The notes under the pieces: model-generated
Told to the model about the DNA's origin: nothing
The model's input: the letters and a program-made list of their open reading frames with translations, nothing else
The model's database searches: none
Shown here: in pieces, positions 33,666 to 42,154 of the stretch
Layout of the letters: each line of letters starts with the position of its first letter
How positions within the stretch are numbered: the stretch's first letter is position 1
NCBI GenBank assembly: GCA_047602055.1
Contig: JASGIG010000001.1
Span: 1,736,001 to 1,800,000 of the forward strand
Source: JAODBQ01 sp047602055
Lineage (GTDB): Bacteria; Actinomycetota; Acidimicrobiia; Acidimicrobiales; Ilumatobacteraceae
Direction: 5' to 3'
DNA length: 64,000 nt
Translations under genes and position numbers: made by a program

Positions 33666-34711
33666 TCGCATCCGACCTGCTCGAGGAGCTGGCGCCGCGC
33701 TGGGCCAGCGTGGAGCCCCAGGTGCTGGCACGCACCTGGCACGCCGTCGCCCGCGCCGCCGACGTCGCCGCCGATCCGGTGCGCGTCGACCTCCTCGGCA
33801 CCCAGTTGGTGCTGGCGCGGCTCGACGGCGAGGTGGCCGCGTTCGACGACGTCTGCGCGCACCGCGGTGCTGCGCTGTCGCTCGGTCGGGTCGAGGGCTC
33901 GTGCCTGGCCTGCCCGTATCACGGCTGGGAGTACGCCGCCACCGGCGAGTGCACGCGCATCCCGGCGTTGCCCGAGGGCCGGCACGTCCCGGGAGCGGCA
34001 CGGCTGACGCCGCGGCGTTGCGCCGAGCGCGGCGGTCTGGTGTGGGTCTGCCTCGGTGAGCCGCTCGCCGCGGTGCCGGCGTTCCCCGAGCCGGGCCCGG
34101 GTTGGCGGGTGATCGTCGGCGAGCCGTACGAATGGTGCTGCGACCCGACCCGGCGCCTCGAGAACTTCCTCGACTTCGCCCACTTCGCGTTCGTCCACGA
34201 CGGCGTGCTCGGCCACCGGGACGACCCGTTCGTGCCGCGCCACGACGTCGTCGTCGACGGGCAGGAGATGTTCGTCCACCAGGAGCGCCGCGAGCCGACG
34301 AGCGCGGTCAAGCCCGGTGGTGACGCGCCGGATGCGTTCACGACGATCGTCGACTACGTCGTGCACCTGCCGCTCGCCGCCGTGCTGGACCAGCGCTTGC
34401 CCGGCGGCCAGCGCTTCGTGCTCGGGATCGCGTCGACGCCCGTCGGCGACGGCCGGTCGCGGACGTTCTGGGTGCTCGCCCGCGACTACGACCTCGCCGG
34501 CGACGACGCGCCGTACATCGCTTTCCAGAAGGGGGTCAACGAGCAGGACCGCCCGGTGATCGAGTCGCTTCGCCCGGAGTTCGTGCCGCTCGACGTCACC
34601 GCGGAGCTGCACGTCCGCGACGTGGACCAGGTGGCGATCGCCTATCGCCGTGCCTTGCTCGGCCTCAACGCCCGCACGAGAGGAGACCACACGTGCTCGT
34701 CAGCGAGATGA
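33662..34711 (+). CDS. Rieske non-heme iron oxygenase, second, divergent type
   Basis: 349 aa. C65-x-H67 and C84-x2-H87 (CAHRG, CPYHGWEY). The iron site reads ENFLDFAHFAFVHDG (His174, His179), which differs from the DNN/DNS-type signature of the other three and resembles the phenoxybenzoate/VanA-like branch. Probably acts on a different position or intermediate. GTG start overlaps the creatininase stop; its 3' end overlaps the next gene by 19 bp. Confidence 0.88.
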   Translation: MIASDLLEELAPRWASVEPQVLARTWHAVARAADVAADPVRVDLLGTQLVLARLDGEVAAFDDVCAHRGAALSLGRVEGSCLACPYHGWEYAATGECTRIPALPEGRHVPGAARLTPRRCAERGGLVWVCLGEPLAAVPAFPEPGPGWRVIVGEPYEWCCDPTRRLENFLDFAHFAFVHDGVLGHRDDPFVPRHDVVVDGQEMFVHQERREPTSAVKPGGDAPDAFTTIVDYVVHLPLAAVLDQRLPGGQRFVLGIASTPVGDGRSRTFWVLARDYDLAGDDAPYIAFQKGVNEQDRPVIESLRPEFVPLDVTAELHVRDVDQVAIAYRRALLGLNARTRGDHTCSSAR

Positions 34712-35760
34712 CCTTCCTGCGTGACCACTGGTACCCGGTGGCCGCGATCGAGGGCGCCACCGACACCGCCGAGCCGGCGACGCTGGATGTCACCGGCCCG
34801 CGCATCGGCGGCGAGCAGCCGCTCGCCGTGCGCCTGTTCGGCGAGGACTACGTGCTGTTCGCCACCGGGGACGGCTACGCGCTGACCGAGCCGTTCTGCC
34901 CGCATCGCTCGGCGCATCTGTCGGGCGGCTGGGTGGACGGTGGCGAGCTGGTCTGCCCGTACCACGGCTGGCGCTTCGACGGCGGTGGCCACTGCACGCA
35001 CATCCCCCAGCTCGACGAGCATCTGCCGACCCCGCCGCGAGCCACACTGCGCACCTACCCGGCGGTGGCCCGCTACGGCGTGGTGTGGGTCTGCGTCGGC
35101 AACCCGGTGACCCCGTCGCCGCCGGCTTGGCAGGAGGCCGAAGAGGCCGTCGGTGGCGCGGAGGCCGCGGAGGGCGGCTGGCGGGTGTACGTCGAGTTCT
35201 TCGAGCAGTGGCAGGTGTCGGCGCCGCGGATCGTCGACAACAACCTCGACAGCTCGCACGTCGCCTACGTCCACCGGGGCACGTTCGGCACACCCGCCGA
35301 CGCGCTGCTCCCACCGATCGAGATGGAGCGCACCGCGCGCGGCTTCGTGTCCTGGCTGCCGCAGGAGCAGAAGGGCATCGGCAAGCAGCTGGGCGTCACC
35401 GACGACGAGACCCGGCGGTTCCAGCGCGTCGGCGAGACCGAGCTGCTCGCCCCGCTGACGAGCCGCACCCGGATCCGCTTCGGCGGCGACGGGCCGGACT
35501 ACTGCTTCTTCGGCACGGCGACGCCCGTCGACGACCGCCACTCGATCTACATGCGCCTCAGCGCACTGTCCGGAACGCCCGAGGAACAGCCGTGGTCGCG
35601 GTTCCACGAGTTCGGCACACGGGTCAAGGAGGAGGATCGGATCATCCTCGAGAGCACGGTGCCCGACTTCCCCGTCGACATCACCAGCGAGGTGCACCTG
35701 CGCTGCGACAAGGTGACCCTGGAGTACCGCAAGCACCTTGCCCGGCTGGTGGCCTCGTGA
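34693..35760 (+). CDS. Rieske non-heme iron oxygenase, third
   Basis: 355 aa from GTG 34693, with AGAGGAGA 7 nt upstream. Rieske ligands C69-x-H71 and C88-x2-H91; iron site in DNNLDSSHVAYVHRGTFG. It has a longer insert before the catalytic domain and an Asp-rich C terminus. Same subfamily as the first and fourth enzymes. The stop overlaps the ABC ATPase start. Confidence 0.9.
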   Translation: MLVSEMTFLRDHWYPVAAIEGATDTAEPATLDVTGPRIGGEQPLAVRLFGEDYVLFATGDGYALTEPFCPHRSAHLSGGWVDGGELVCPYHGWRFDGGGHCTHIPQLDEHLPTPPRATLRTYPAVARYGVVWVCVGNPVTPSPPAWQEAEEAVGGAEAAEGGWRVYVEFFEQWQVSAPRIVDNNLDSSHVAYVHRGTFGTPADALLPPIEMERTARGFVSWLPQEQKGIGKQLGVTDDETRRFQRVGETELLAPLTSRTRIRFGGDGPDYCFFGTATPVDDRHSIYMRLSALSGTPEEQPWSRFHEFGTRVKEEDRIILESTVPDFPVDITSEVHLRCDKVTLEYRKHLARLVAS

Positions 35761-36908
35761 GCGCCGTGCTGACGGCGACGGCGACGGCGGCGGCAACGTC
35801 GCCGGCACCGGTCGTCGACGGCCCGGCCGCCACGCCGACGCAGCTGCGGCTCAGCGGGATCACCAAGGCGTACTCGGCCAAGGACGGCCCGGTGCTGTCG
35901 GGCATCGACCTCGACGTCGCCCGCGGCGAGCTGGTCTCGCTGCTCGGCCCGAGCGGCTGCGGCAAGAGCACGCTGCTGCGTCTCGTCGCCGGGTTCATCC
36001 GCCCCGAGGAGGGGTGCATCGAGATCGGCAGCCGCGACGTCACCCACACCGCCACGCACAAGCGCGGCGTCGGCATCGTCCACCAGAGCCACGCGCTGTG
36101 GCCGCACCTGACGGTCGCCGAGAACGTCGCGTTCGGTCTGGAGATGCGCAAGGTCAAGCGTGACGAGCGGGCGCGGCGGGTGATGGAGATGCTCGATCTC
36201 GTCGGCCTCGGCGGGTTCGAGCGGCGGCTGCCGACCGAGCTGTCCGGTGGCCAGCAGCAGCGCGTCGCGCTCGCCCGGGCGCTGGTCGTGCGTCCCGAGG
36301 TGCTGCTGCTCGACGAGCCGCTGTCCAGCCTCGACGCCAACCTGCGCGTCCACCTGCGCGAGGAGATCCGCCGCATCCAGCGCGACCTGCAGGTGACCAC
36401 CGTGTTCGTCACCCACGACCGCGAGGAGGCGATGGCCGTCTCGGACCGGATCGTCATCCTCGACGGCGGCCACATCGCCCAGCAGGGCACCGCCACCGAG
36501 CTGTACCGCGAACCTCGCTCGCAGTTCGTCATGGGCTTCACCGGCGCGACGGTGGGTGTCGCCGGCACCGTCGGCGAGGGTGGCCGGGTCGACTCCCCGT
36601 ACGGCACGATCGTCCCGGCGGTGACGGGTCTCACCCCGGGCAGCGCCGTCCAGGTGTGCGTGCGCCCCGAGGACCTGGGCGTCGCCAGCGACGACCGCAC
36701 CGGCGAGCCCGGCCTCACCGGGACACTCGTCGAGGTCGCCTTCCTCGGCAGCAGTGCCGAGGCGCGTGTCGACCTCGACGTCGGTGACGGTGCCGTGCGC
36801 CGCGTCGAGGTGCGGTTGCACCCGCGACAGATCGTCGGGCTCCCCGAGCCCGGCTCCACCGTGCATCTCGTGGTCGACCCCGACCACCTGCACGTGTTCT
36901 CCGCCTGA
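35757..36908 (+). CDS. ABC transporter ATP-binding protein (PotA/FbpC type)
   Basis: 383 aa. Walker A GPSGCGKST, signature LSGGQQQRVALARAL, Walker B VLLLDEPLSSLD, switch His in FVTHDREEA, and a C-terminal TOBE domain (VCVRPEDLGV onward). The first ~28 residues are an Ala/Thr/Pro-rich extension of unclear relevance, so translation may start later. It powers the importer encoded by the next two genes. Confidence 0.92.
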   Translation: MSAVLTATATAAATSPAPVVDGPAATPTQLRLSGITKAYSAKDGPVLSGIDLDVARGELVSLLGPSGCGKSTLLRLVAGFIRPEEGCIEIGSRDVTHTATHKRGVGIVHQSHALWPHLTVAENVAFGLEMRKVKRDERARRVMEMLDLVGLGGFERRLPTELSGGQQQRVALARALVVRPEVLLLDEPLSSLDANLRVHLREEIRRIQRDLQVTTVFVTHDREEAMAVSDRIVILDGGHIAQQGTATELYREPRSQFVMGFTGATVGVAGTVGEGGRVDSPYGTIVPAVTGLTPGSAVQVCVRPEDLGVASDDRTGEPGLTGTLVEVAFLGSSAEARVDLDVGDGAVRRVEVRLHPRQIVGLPEPGSTVHLVVDPDHLHVFSA

Positions 36909-36964
36909 CGCAACGACGCGCGCGGCGCCAACCCCAGACCCCCCGAACCACCACTGGAGGACCC

Positions 36965-38191
36965 ATGTCCCGAACCCGATCGTCGCGTCGTCGGCGCGCT
37001 ACCGGCGCCGCCCTCGCGCTCGGTGTCGTGTTGCTCGCCGCGTGCGGCAGCGACTCGGAGTCGTCGGCCACGACGGCCGCGGCGGCCACCACCGCTGTGG
37101 CGACGGCGTCCGCCGGGGAGGCCACCACCACGGCCGCGGCGTCGACGGCCGCGGCGTCCGCGTCCACGTCGGCCGGTTCGACACCGGCGTCGACGTCGGG
37201 CGGCGACGGCTTCGCCTCGACCGACGAGATCGCCGCGCTGTGCGCGGACGACAAGCCCGACAAGCTCGTGTTCTCGACGTTCGCCGGCCAGCAGGCGGCG
37301 ATGGGATCCGGCTTCGACGGGTTCACCGCGGCGACCGGCGTGACGGTCGAGTTCCTCGAGAACGGCCTGTCGGACCGGCTGACGAAGATGGCCGCCGAGA
37401 AGGGCAGCCCGACCATCGACGTCGCCCTCGTGCCGATCAACGAGGTCCCGGCGCTGCTCGACAACGGCATCGTCGAGCCGACCGACACGTCGATCCCGAA
37501 CTACGACCAGCTGCTCGACGTCGCCAAGGTCGACGGCGGGTACGGGGCGTCGATCCTGCAGTTCGGCATCGCCTACAACCCGGAGAAGGTGACGACGCCA
37601 CCGACGTCGTGGTCCGACCTGTTCGACGCGGCGTACGCCGGGCACATCGCCTTCCCGTCGATGCCGAACTCCGGCGGCTACGCGGCCCTGTCGATGCTCA
37701 CCCGCATCGCCGGCGGCACGGACGCCGACCTCACGCCCGGTGTCGAGCTGGTCGCCGAGAACAAGAGCGCGATCGACGTCTTCTACCCGTTCTCCACGGC
37801 GATCGAGCCGCAGGTCAAGAGCGGCGAGGTGTGGATCTACCCGGAGATCGGCGGATCGGCGCTCGCCGCCGCGGCCCGCGACGTGCCGGTCGAGTTCGTC
37901 GTCCCCGAGGAGGGCGGACCGGCCGGCCTGAACACGCTGGTGATCCCCGTCGGCAGCGACCACGCCTCGTGCGCCAAGGCGCTCGTCAGCTGGTACCTCG
38001 CCCAGGACATGCAGACGCTCGTCGCCAGGACCTTGCACTACGGCACGACGAGCAGCACCCCGCTGCCGGCCGACGTCGCCTCCTCGGTCTACCCGCAGGA
38101 TCTGTCGACGCTCGTCCAGCTCGACTGGCCGACGATCGCCGAGAACGGCCCGGACACCCTCGACGTCTGGAACAGCAAGGTGACCGGCTGA
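36965..38191 (+). CDS. ABC transporter substrate-binding lipoprotein (PotD/family 1)
   Basis: 408 aa. Signal peptide with lipobox LLAAC, then a 60-residue Ala/Thr/Ser tether and a type II binding-protein domain starting DKLVFSTFAGQQ. Motifs such as YGASILQFGIAYNPEKV are typical of spermidine/putrescine, Fe(III) and thiamine-type binding proteins. GGAGG lies 4 nt before ATG 36965. It should bring the operon's substrate to the permease. Confidence 0.92.
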   Translation: MSRTRSSRRRRATGAALALGVVLLAACGSDSESSATTAAAATTAVATASAGEATTTAAASTAAASASTSAGSTPASTSGGDGFASTDEIAALCADDKPDKLVFSTFAGQQAAMGSGFDGFTAATGVTVEFLENGLSDRLTKMAAEKGSPTIDVALVPINEVPALLDNGIVEPTDTSIPNYDQLLDVAKVDGGYGASILQFGIAYNPEKVTTPPTSWSDLFDAAYAGHIAFPSMPNSGGYAALSMLTRIAGGTDADLTPGVELVAENKSAIDVFYPFSTAIEPQVKSGEVWIYPEIGGSALAAAARDVPVEFVVPEEGGPAGLNTLVIPVGSDHASCAKALVSWYLAQDMQTLVARTLHYGTTSSTPLPADVASSVYPQDLSTLVQLDWPTIAENGPDTLDVWNSKVTG

Positions 38192-39966
38192 TGAGCGCGC
38201 TCACCGCCACGTCGATCACGCCGGCCCGCCCGGCGCGCACCCGGAGTCCCCGCTCGGGCTGGTGGCGGCCCGCCGGCCTGATCGGGCCCGCGGTGATCGT
38301 GGTGGCGGTGGGCGCCCTCGCCCCGTTCGTGGTGCTCGTGCTGTACAGCCTCGGGATCCTCGGTGACAAGGAGCCCGCCGGCATCGGTGTGTACCGCACG
38401 CTGCTGACCACGGACTTCGTCGTCGACACGTTCGTCAAGTCGCTGCGGTTGGCGGTGATCGTCACGCTGATCGGACTCGTCGTCGCCGTGCCGCTGGCGT
38501 TCGTCATCTCCCGCTGCCGAGGCTGGGCGCGCACCCTGCTGACGTGCCTGGTGGTCCTGCCGCTGCTGGTCAACATCGTCGTGCGCAACCTCGGGTGGGT
38601 GCTGCTGCTGTCGGACAACGGCACGCTCAACTCGCTGCTGCGCCACGTCGGGCTGAGCCAGTCGCTGACCGGCACGCTCGGCGGGATCGGCGTCGTGCTC
38701 GTGCACGTCTCGATCCCGCTGATCGTGCTGCCGCTGCTGGCGTCGATCGACGGCATCGAGCCGGCCCAGCGCGAGGCCGCGCAGTCGCTCGGTGCCCACC
38801 CGGCGATCTCGTTCGTGCGCATCACGCTGCCGTCGATCGCGCCGGGGATGATCGCCGGGGCGGTGCTCAGCTTCGTGATCTCCACCGGGTCGCTGGTGAC
38901 GCCGATGTTCCTCGGCAAGGGCCGGGTCACGGTCGTACCGACGCTGATCGTCCAGCAGATCCAGACGTACCGATGGGAGCGCGCTGCGGCGATGTCGATC
39001 ATCCTGTTCGTCATCAGCGTCACCGTGGTCGTGGTGCTGCAGCGCGTCGCCCGCCGGGCCAGCGCCGGGCGCCCCGCCGGCTCTCGCCGCCGCGGCCCGG
39101 TGCTGCGCCGCCGGCCGTTGACCGCCGTGGCCACGGCGATCAACGGCGCCCCGACGTTCGAGACGGCCCGCCGGTGGGCGACGCGGGTCTACGTCACCGT
39201 GCTGGCGATCTTCCTCGTCGCCCCGATGCTGGTGATCATCAAGAACGGGCTCGACACCGCCCAGGTGTCCGGCCCGGGCATGGAGGGGATCACGCTGAAG
39301 TGGGTCCGCCAGGCGCTCTCCGCCGACGGCTATCGCACGCAGCTGCTGTTCTCCCTGCGGCTTGCAGTCATCGCCGTGACCTGTGGTCTGGTGCTGGCTG
39401 CGGCGGCGTCGTGGGCGATCGTGCGCTTCCGCTTCCCCGGGCGCGACGGGATCGTCGCCTTCCTGATGTCGCCGCTGCTGATGCCGCAGGCCGCGCTCGC
39501 CGTCGGCTACGTGCTGTTCTTCCTGATCCTCAAGACCGACCCGTCGTTCCAGCGGCTGCTGCTCGCCCACGTCGTCGTCACGATCCCGTACACGACCCGG
39601 GTGCTGGTGAGCACGTTCGAGAGCGTCGACGCGCGGATGGAGGAGGCCGCGTCGGCACTCGGTGCCCCGCCGCTCACGGTGTTCCGGCGGATCACCCTGC
39701 CGATCGTGCGCTCGGGGATCTTCACCGCCGCGCTGTTCGGCTTCCTCGTGTCGTTCGACGAGTCGGCGATCAGCGTGCTCGTCGCCAGCGGCTCGACCAC
39801 CACCCTGCCGGTGAAGCTGCTGTCGGACATGCAGTTCCAGGCGACGCCGGTCGGCGCGGCGATCGCCGCCGTGCTGATCGTCGCCATCACCGCGATCGTC
39901 GTCCCGCTGGAGCGTCGCCTCGGCATCGCCTCCAGCGCCGTCGCCGTCCCCCGCCGCAACCCATGA
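38191..39966 (+). CDS. ABC transporter permease, fused two-domain
   Basis: 591 aa with about 12 membrane helices. Two permease domains are joined head to tail, each with an EAA loop: EAAQSLGAHPAISFVRITLPS and EAASALGAPPLTVFRRITLPI. Equivalent to PotB and PotC fused. ATG overlaps the TGA of the binding-protein gene by one base. Confidence 0.92.
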   Translation: MSALTATSITPARPARTRSPRSGWWRPAGLIGPAVIVVAVGALAPFVVLVLYSLGILGDKEPAGIGVYRTLLTTDFVVDTFVKSLRLAVIVTLIGLVVAVPLAFVISRCRGWARTLLTCLVVLPLLVNIVVRNLGWVLLLSDNGTLNSLLRHVGLSQSLTGTLGGIGVVLVHVSIPLIVLPLLASIDGIEPAQREAAQSLGAHPAISFVRITLPSIAPGMIAGAVLSFVISTGSLVTPMFLGKGRVTVVPTLIVQQIQTYRWERAAAMSIILFVISVTVVVVLQRVARRASAGRPAGSRRRGPVLRRRPLTAVATAINGAPTFETARRWATRVYVTVLAIFLVAPMLVIIKNGLDTAQVSGPGMEGITLKWVRQALSADGYRTQLLFSLRLAVIAVTCGLVLAAAASWAIVRFRFPGRDGIVAFLMSPLLMPQAALAVGYVLFFLILKTDPSFQRLLLAHVVVTIPYTTRVLVSTFESVDARMEEAASALGAPPLTVFRRITLPIVRSGIFTAALFGFLVSFDESAISVLVASGSTTTLPVKLLSDMQFQATPVGAAIAAVLIVAITAIVVPLERRLGIASSAVAVPRRNP

Positions 39967-40006
39967 GGAGCAACCCATGAGGAGCAACCCATGACCGTTC
40001 ACACCC

Positions 40007-40021
40007 GGGGGCTGCGCCCCC
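40007..40021 (+). terminator. GC-rich hairpin in the operon's only large gap
   Basis: GGGGGC-TGC-GCCCCC, same sequence as at 9033. It lies in the 116-bp gap between permease and fourth Rieske gene, after a triple run of CCATGAGGAGCAAC. May dampen read-through or stabilise the upstream transcript. Confidence 0.4.
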
Positions 40022-40082
40022 GAACCCCATCGACGTCCGCTCCGCTGGCGCTCCGCCGGCCGTCCGGTCACGAGCTGCGCTC

Positions 40083-41117
40083 GTGACCACCACCATGCTC
40101 GTCACCGAGGTCCCCGCGTTCCGCGCCTTCTGGTATCCGGTCGCCTACGCCGAGGACCTCGCCACCGGTCCGCTGGCGCGCACCGTGCTCGGCGAGGAGC
40201 TCGTCGTCTGGGCGACCGACGACGGCGCCGCGGCGGCGTACGACCAGTGCCCGCACCGCTCGTCGAAGCTGTCGATCGGCTGGACCGACGGCGGATGCGT
40301 CGTCTGCCCGTATCACGGCTGGCGCTTCGGCGGCGACGGCAAGGCGACGCACATCCCCCAGCTCGAACCCGGCCTGCCGATCCCGCCGAAGGCGACGCTG
40401 CGCGCCGTGTGGTGCACCGTGCGCTACGGCGTGGTCTGGGTGTCGTTGGAGGAGCCCGTCGGTGGGCTGCCGGAGATCCCCGAGCTCGCCGACCCGGCGT
40501 ACCGCGTCGTGCGCCAGTTCGACGAGGTGTGGGGCGCGGCCGCGCCGCGACTCGTCGACAACTCGTTCGACCCGGCGCACGTCGCCTACGTCCACAAGAA
40601 CACGTTCGGCACGCCGGACAACGCCCGCATCCAGCTGCCCGAGGTGCGCATCACCGACGAGGGCCTGGAGATGCGGTCGAGCATCGAGGTCGAGAACCAC
40701 CTCGAGGTCGCCCAGCGGGCCAACCGCATCGAGTCGGCGCGCACCGTGCGCACGACGACGAGCCGGTTCGTCGCCCCGTTCCTGCGGGTGATGGGCATTC
40801 GCTACCCGAACGGCCTGCACCACATGCTCGTCACCGGGATCTGCCCGGTCGACGACCGCCACCTGCGCCTCGTGCAGTGGGCGATCCGCAACGACACCGA
40901 GGACGACGTGCCCGCCGCCGACGTCGTCGCCTTCGACCGGGCCGTGACGCTGGAGGACCAGTGGCTGCTGGAGATGACCAGCCCGGCCTACGAGCTGGGG
41001 GCGACCGACAACGTCCACATCAAGGTCGACAAGGGGACGATCGCCGTCCGCAAGATCTACCGGGAGATCGTCGACGGCAGCTGGCCCGGCCTGCACCGTG
41101 AGAGGAGCATCGCATGA
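40083..41117 (+). CDS. Rieske non-heme iron oxygenase, fourth
   Basis: 344 aa from GTG 40083 (ATG 40095 possible; neither has a clear ribosome binding site). Rieske ligands C56-x-H58 and C75-x2-H78; iron site in DNSFDPAHVAYVHKNTFG. It is the closest in sequence to the first Rieske enzyme (FW/LWYPVA, GLPEIPELA, RNDTE segments shared), pointing to a local duplication. Its stop overlaps the next start by ATGA. Confidence 0.9.
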   Translation: MTTTMLVTEVPAFRAFWYPVAYAEDLATGPLARTVLGEELVVWATDDGAAAAYDQCPHRSSKLSIGWTDGGCVVCPYHGWRFGGDGKATHIPQLEPGLPIPPKATLRAVWCTVRYGVVWVSLEEPVGGLPEIPELADPAYRVVRQFDEVWGAAAPRLVDNSFDPAHVAYVHKNTFGTPDNARIQLPEVRITDEGLEMRSSIEVENHLEVAQRANRIESARTVRTTTSRFVAPFLRVMGIRYPNGLHHMLVTGICPVDDRHLRLVQWAIRNDTEDDVPAADVVAFDRAVTLEDQWLLEMTSPAYELGATDNVHIKVDKGTIAVRKIYREIVDGSWPGLHRERSIA

Positions 41118-42148
41118 GCACCACCACCCGGGTTCTGGCCCCGGTCCCGATCATCGATATCGCCCCGTTCGACTCCGGTGACCCGGTGGCGCGCGCCGCC
41201 GTCGTACGCGCCGTCGGCCACGCCTGCAGCGGGATCGGTTTCATCCTCGTCGCCGGCCACGGCGTGCCCCAGGACGCGATCGACGACTTCACCACCGAGA
41301 TCCACCGCTTCTTCAGCCTGCCCGTCGAGGAGAAGCTGAGGTTCAAGTCGCCCGACGACGACCTGTTCCAGGGCTACGCCTGCCCGGGCAACGGACCGGG
41401 CTGGCACACCAGCGAGCGCCAGTCGTTCAACGTCCAGCGCCACGACACGTGGGACGAGATGCTCGCCGCCGGCTACCCGGCCGACACCGAGCGGGTCTTC
41501 GCCCCGGCGCTGTGGCCGTCGGCGGCGTACCGGCGGGCCTGCCGCCGGTACTTCGAGGAGATGGAGGGCCTCGCCGCCCGCCTGCTGCGGATCTTCGAGG
41601 CGTATCTCGGGCTGCCCGACGGCTGGTTCGCGGACAAGGTCGACCACGACCCGTCGACGCAGGCGGCGAACTGGTACTCCGACGAGATCGACGCCGGCCA
41701 CGACCCGTCGCCGTACCGCTTCAAGGCCCACCTCGACGGCTCGGTGATCACCATCCTCCACCAGGACGACGGCCCGGGGTCGCTGCAGCTGCACCAGCGC
41801 GGCGTCGGCTGGGGCGACGTCGCCGCGGTGCCCGGCACGTTCGTCGTCAACCTCGGCGAGGTGCTCGCCCGCTGGACGAACGATCGCTTCGTCGCCACCC
41901 CGCATCGGGTGCTCAAGCCGGCGGTGCCCGATCCGAGGCCACGGGTGTCGTGCCCGTTCTTCTTGAAGGCGAACGTCGACGCGGTGATCGCGCCGATCCC
42001 GTCGTTGCTCGGCCCTGGCGAGGCGCCGAAGTACCCGCCGGTGACCGGGCTCGAGTGGCTCGTCGGCGACGCCAAGTTGCGCTACGCGAACCAGGACTCG
42101 ACGGTGCGGTTCGAGGAGCTCGCTGCCGCCGACCCGATCCTGCGCTAG
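41114..42148 (+). CDS. 2-oxoglutarate/Fe(II)-dependent oxygenase (isopenicillin N synthase family)
   Basis: 344 aa. N-terminal DIOX_N region (PIIDIAPFDSGD; FILVAGHGVP), then the Fe ligands His and Asp in AHLDGSVITILHQ, the distal His in TPHRVL and the 2-oxoglutarate-binding Arg in RPRVSCPFF. GAGAGGAG precedes the ATG. Oxidises a small molecule with O2 and 2-oxoglutarate; with the Rieske enzymes it gives five oxygenases in one operon. Confidence 0.92.
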   Translation: MSTTTRVLAPVPIIDIAPFDSGDPVARAAVVRAVGHACSGIGFILVAGHGVPQDAIDDFTTEIHRFFSLPVEEKLRFKSPDDDLFQGYACPGNGPGWHTSERQSFNVQRHDTWDEMLAAGYPADTERVFAPALWPSAAYRRACRRYFEEMEGLAARLLRIFEAYLGLPDGWFADKVDHDPSTQAANWYSDEIDAGHDPSPYRFKAHLDGSVITILHQDDGPGSLQLHQRGVGWGDVAAVPGTFVVNLGEVLARWTNDRFVATPHRVLKPAVPDPRPRVSCPFFLKANVDAVIAPIPSLLGPGEAPKYPPVTGLEWLVGDAKLRYANQDSTVRFEELAAADPILR

Positions 42149-42154
42149 GACCTC

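Noticed and set aside
31843..41117. Classical multicomponent aromatic ring dioxygenase system
   Set aside because: No small (beta) subunit, ferredoxin or reductase gene in the operon, and the alpha proteins are the 340-350-aa demethylase-like type.
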